A program made the translations under genes and the position numbers. Shown in pieces: positions 61,278-64,000 of a stretch of DNA of 64,000 bases. How positions within the stretch are numbered: the stretch's first letter is position 1; every line of letters begins with the position of its first letter. This DNA is from G965116155 sp965116155. Lineage in GTDB: Bacteria; Bdellovibrionota; Bdellovibrionia; Bdellovibrionales; UBA1609. The stretch covers positions 930,001 to 994,000 of the forward strand of contig OZ220488.1 of the NCBI GenBank assembly GCA_965116155.1, given 5' to 3'. Under the pieces are notes generated by a model. That model did not search any database. It had not been told where the DNA came from and saw only the letters and a list, made by a program, of their open reading frames with translations.

Positions 61278-62990
61278 TTATTGTGACTGAGCAGGTGCCT
61301 CTTTGGGAGCTGCCTGTTTAGCTGCTTGTTTAAGTCGGCTTAAAAACTCAGCAGCATCCACAAAGCCTGTTAAACGCAAATCGGGGCGCAAACGGCCTGC
61401 GGCATCGTAAAACATCACCCACGGCAAGCCTACCACATTGTAGCGTTTTTTAAACTTAGTTAATTTTGCAGAGCTCTTGGTAGCATTTACCTTTAACCAC
61501 AGCACGTTATACTCTGCGCCAAACTGCACCACATCCGGATGGGTGAAGGTTTTTTGCTCTAGCTCTACACAGGCCACGCACCAAGAGGCAAAGACATCTA
61601 TCACCACCAGGCGTTTATTTTGCAAGGCCTGGTACAGTTTTTGATCTGTATAATCCTGCCAAGGCACGCCTTTTTGAGCTACTGGCGTATGATCTTTAGA
61701 CGAAAAGGCAAAGTCCACCCCCGGCCCCGTAGGCCAAAGCTTACTCACCCAAGGCCAAGCAAAAAACACCCCCACTCCCAACAAACTAACTCCTAGGACT
61801 TTTTTTAAACCCCCCATCCAAGCCCCAGGGCGTAACAAAAACTTCGACCCCCCCAAGCTGCCATACACAACAAACAGCAAACCCAAGCCTAAAGAAAAAA
61901 CAAACATCAACGCAAAACCCAATAGCAAATTCTGCGTTGTACCTATATAAATGAGCACGCTCACTAAAACCGGCCCCACGCAAGGGCTTGCAACCAAACC
62001 CACACCCATCCCCATAACAAAAAACCTTAACCCCTGAGGAAGTTTGGCTAGTGCCCGATCTAGAGTGGGCGCGTTATTAGAAAACACCGACCAATCCAAT
62101 ACCCCTAATAAATTAAGCCCCATCGCAAAAAAACAAGCACAAATAAACACCAGCACCAAAGGATGCGACAGCAAAGAGCCAAAAAGCACACCCATACTGG
62201 CCGCCAAAACTCCCAAAACAGAGTACGTAAGCCCCATGCCCAAAACATAAAACACACTGTTTAAAAAAGCCCTCGCCCTTGTAGAGTCAGATTTTAAAAT
62301 CAAAAGCGTCACCGGCAGCATTGGTAACACACAAGGTGTCAGGCTGGTTAAAAAACCCGCCAAAAAAACCAGTACAAATAGCCACCACCAACCGCCAGAG
62401 CGCAAAGCCTGGTCAAAGGCGGCGCTTAGTTTTTGTGGCCTAAATAAATCCCTCCAACCTAAGCTACCTTCTTGCATCTGTACCACTAGGGGAGCCTCAA
62501 ACACTTCAGTCGAAGGAAACAAGCAGTGTTTTTTAGTGCAAGCCTGATAACTTAGCTCCAAACTTAACGAGTAAAGACCCGGCCTTATAGGCAAGGCTCC
62601 CGCAGGTTTAAGCCAAACACTTGCTCGCCCTTGGCCCGATGTGCCCTCTCGGCTTTGGCCAGTGATGGTGTCAAAAAAAGTATGCACCGGTGCAATGCGC
62701 CACTCTCCCAGTGTGAACTCGGTTTTTTGATTTAATAAGCGAAAGTTGAATTTTTCTAAATACGCAGTATACGGCGGCTCAATATGCCAAAAAACCTCTA
62801 AAAGAAAATCCTCCCCGTCACCTGTAGGGGCTTGAGCAAATTGCACTTTGGTAATTTCTAAGGGCCGGGGGTTAATGACTCCCTCAGCTAAAGCAACAGG
62901 CATGGCGCTTAGGCCAAAAAACCAAGCCACAACGCACAAACCAGCCCAACTCCAAGGCTTTAAGCTCCAACACCTGCGCCGTATCACCAC
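61278..62990 (-). CDS. dsbD: thiol:disulfide interchange protein DsbD
   Basis: The 570-residue protein has a signal peptide, an N-terminal periplasmic domain (EVFWHIEPPYTAYLEKFNFR; the Cys pair appears as CTKKHC near residue 150), eight membrane helices with the central motif LTPCVLPMLPVTLLI and VGLVASPCVGPVLVS (the two redox Cys), and a C-terminal thioredoxin domain with CVAC in VFASWCVACVELEQKT. DsbD carries electrons from cytoplasmic thioredoxin to periplasmic isomerases. GTG 62990 follows AAGGGAGGG. Confidence 0.94.
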   Translation of the reverse strand: MVIRRRCWSLKPWSWAGLCVVAWFFGLSAMPVALAEGVINPRPLEITKVQFAQAPTGDGEDFLLEVFWHIEPPYTAYLEKFNFRLLNQKTEFTLGEWRIAPVHTFFDTITGQSREGTSGQGRASVWLKPAGALPIRPGLYSLSLELSYQACTKKHCLFPSTEVFEAPLVVQMQEGSLGWRDLFRPQKLSAAFDQALRSGGWWWLFVLVFLAGFLTSLTPCVLPMLPVTLLILKSDSTRARAFLNSVFYVLGMGLTYSVLGVLAASMGVLFGSLLSHPLVLVFICACFFAMGLNLLGVLDWSVFSNNAPTLDRALAKLPQGLRFFVMGMGVGLVASPCVGPVLVSVLIYIGTTQNLLLGFALMFVFSLGLGLLFVVYGSLGGSKFLLRPGAWMGGLKKVLGVSLLGVGVFFAWPWVSKLWPTGPGVDFAFSSKDHTPVAQKGVPWQDYTDQKLYQALQNKRLVVIDVFASWCVACVELEQKTFTHPDVVQFGAEYNVLWLKVNATKSSAKLTKFKKRYNVVGLPWVMFYDAAGRLRPDLRLTGFVDAAEFLSRLKQAAKQAAPKEAPAQSQ

Positions 62991-63079
62991 CCCTCCCTTA
63001 TATATCAGGTACCTTGTAGGCGCTTATAGTTTTGCATGGGTTGCTGTAAGTGTATAGCCCGACTATATTATTAAGTGCA

Positions 63080-64000
63080 GTGAGGAGTATTATACGGTTT
63101 TTTGTTAGGGAGCATCTGCTAAGCAATGTTTTAACTTTGCTGTGTGTTTTTGCAGGTGTGGTTTCTATAAGCGGCATGCGGCGTGCTATTTGGCCCGATG
63201 TAGAGTTTAACATAACAGTACTGAGCACTATTTTGCCTGGCGCGTCTTCTGAAAAAGTAGAGCAACTGGTAACCGTGCCTTTAGAAGAAAGCCTGCGCCC
63301 TTTAAAAGGCATTAAAAGCGTCAGCTCTACTTCCACCCAAAACCAAAGCTTTATTGCCATAGAGCTAGACATCGACGCACAAGATCCCAGGCGCACTAAT
63401 GCTGATATTCGCCGCGCCATTGACCAGGTCACTGACTTGCCGGAGGACAGCCTTAAAACACAGATTGATGAACTAGATGCAGACGATAATGGCGTGCTAG
63501 AGGTAGCACTATCCGTGCGGGACGATGCTAAAATATCCGACTTAGACCTGGCCATACAAGCCAAACGCGTAAGAGACGAGCTCAGCCTCTTGCGAGAGAG
63601 CTCTCTTGTTGTGCCCAATGGCTTAAGAGACAGAGAATATATTGTAGAGGCCAGCTTGGAGCAATTAAAACGCAAGCGGGTATCTTTGCAGGAGCTTTTA
63701 GCGGCTCTCAAGCTAACGAATGTGTCTTTGCCCTCTGGAACGCTCACACAAGCCAATGGCGAAGAGGTGCTGTTACGGTCTTCAGGAGAGTTTTACGGGG
63801 TTTCGGATATTGAAAATGCCGTATTGCGGTCGAATGCCTCAGGCTACCATGTGCGGGTAAAAGATGTAGCCCGTGTGCGTAAGGGCTTGGCCCCGGCTAC
63901 GCGCTTATACCGTGCGGGGGGGAGCCCCTCTATTAACCTTATGGTGAGCAAAAAAAAATCCGTAGATGTCTACGATTTGGTTGCGGGCATTAAAAACCGC
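63080..64000 (+). CDS. RND-family efflux permease (N-terminal part, runs off the window)
   Basis: 307 codons are present. From GTG 63080 the protein begins MRSIIRFFVREHLLSNVLTL, with the first membrane helix (NVLTLLCVFAGVVSISGMRR). The RND signature follows: WPDVEFNITVLSTILPGASS then EKVEQLVTVPLEESLRPLKG. The start of the porter domain follows (VRVKDVARVRKGLAPATRLY). This matches the AcrB/CusA/MdtB superfamily, closest in outline to the HAE1-like group. The ribosome binding site is weak. No membrane-fusion protein gene lies before it; the permease is divergent from dsbD. Confidence 0.88.
   Translation, partial: MRSIIRFFVREHLLSNVLTLLCVFAGVVSISGMRRAIWPDVEFNITVLSTILPGASSEKVEQLVTVPLEESLRPLKGIKSVSSTSTQNQSFIAIELDIDAQDPRRTNADIRRAIDQVTDLPEDSLKTQIDELDADDNGVLEVALSVRDDAKISDLDLAIQAKRVRDELSLLRESSLVVPNGLRDREYIVEASLEQLKRKRVSLQELLAALKLTNVSLPSGTLTQANGEEVLLRSSGEFYGVSDIENAVLRSNASGYHVRVKDVARVRKGLAPATRLYRAGGSPSINLMVSKKKSVDVYDLVAGIKNR

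Noticed and set aside
62998..63756. 252-codon minus-strand ORF near the right edge
   Set aside because: It is antisense to the RND permease, whose conserved motifs (WPDVEFNITVLSTILPG) are read on the plus strand; the antisense product is Ser/Leu-rich without any family.

Overview
The window comes from a Gram-negative bacterium of roughly balanced base composition. Evidence for this is DsbD, an RND efflux permease, HtpX and other M48 peptidases, and many predicted lipoproteins. A small GYNTD...HVQTEDWG protein and a VWFA-related protein recall deltaproteobacteria, Bdellovibrionota and relatives, but no marker here fixes the taxon. Housekeeping genes include the 5' part of the S10 ribosomal operon, RNase P RNA and four tRNAs (Val, Arg, Ser, Met).

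Layout. 1-3063: rpsJ-rplC-rplD-rplW-rplB-rpsS on the minus strand. 3.5-7.5 kb: slipin/NfeD operon, cytidine deaminase, RluD-like pseudouridine synthase and a GyrI-like protein. 7.9-14.2 kb: an accessory island bracketed by direct repeats carrying (CTTT)n tracts; it holds ankyrin genes and remnants, an Rpn nuclease fragment, one IS3-family element inserted into another, and a RelE/HigB-type toxin-antitoxin pair. 14.6-31.9 kb: mostly ordinary genes (Dps, M48 peptidase, patatin, a frameshifted prolyl oligopeptidase, S41 peptidase, trigger factor, TsaE, aminotransferase, CoaD, VWFA protein, ankyrin protein, a coiled-coil PD-(D/E)XK protein). 32.5-60.4 kb: a surface/secretome region with four mosaic Asp-rich, Cys-rich lipoprotein paralogues, a subtilisin, two paralogous matrixin-like lipoprotein metallopeptidases, rnpB, ZIP transporter, IHF/HU, HtpX, a LysR regulator and several small exported proteins. 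60.5-64 kb: ung, dsbD and the start of an RND permease.

Two things stand out. First, most intergenic regions contain a dispersed family of imperfect palindromes with ends like TTAGAGYGCTAG. In at least six genes the element end supplies the stop codon, and elements bridge convergent gene pairs or abut tRNA-Ser and rnpB. A recurrent internal hairpin keeps its pairing while its stem sequence changes between copies. Second, the four large lipoproteins share N- and C-terminal domains but differ in the number of four-cysteine modules and in Asp/Asn tract length. One copy is frameshifted, and two share a duplicated 300-bp 3' flank. This looks like a recombining surface-protein family.

Two genes (prolyl oligopeptidase and lipoprotein copy 1) are each broken by a single-base indel; sequencing error cannot be excluded. 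All functional statements rest on motifs read by eye; no database search was possible.
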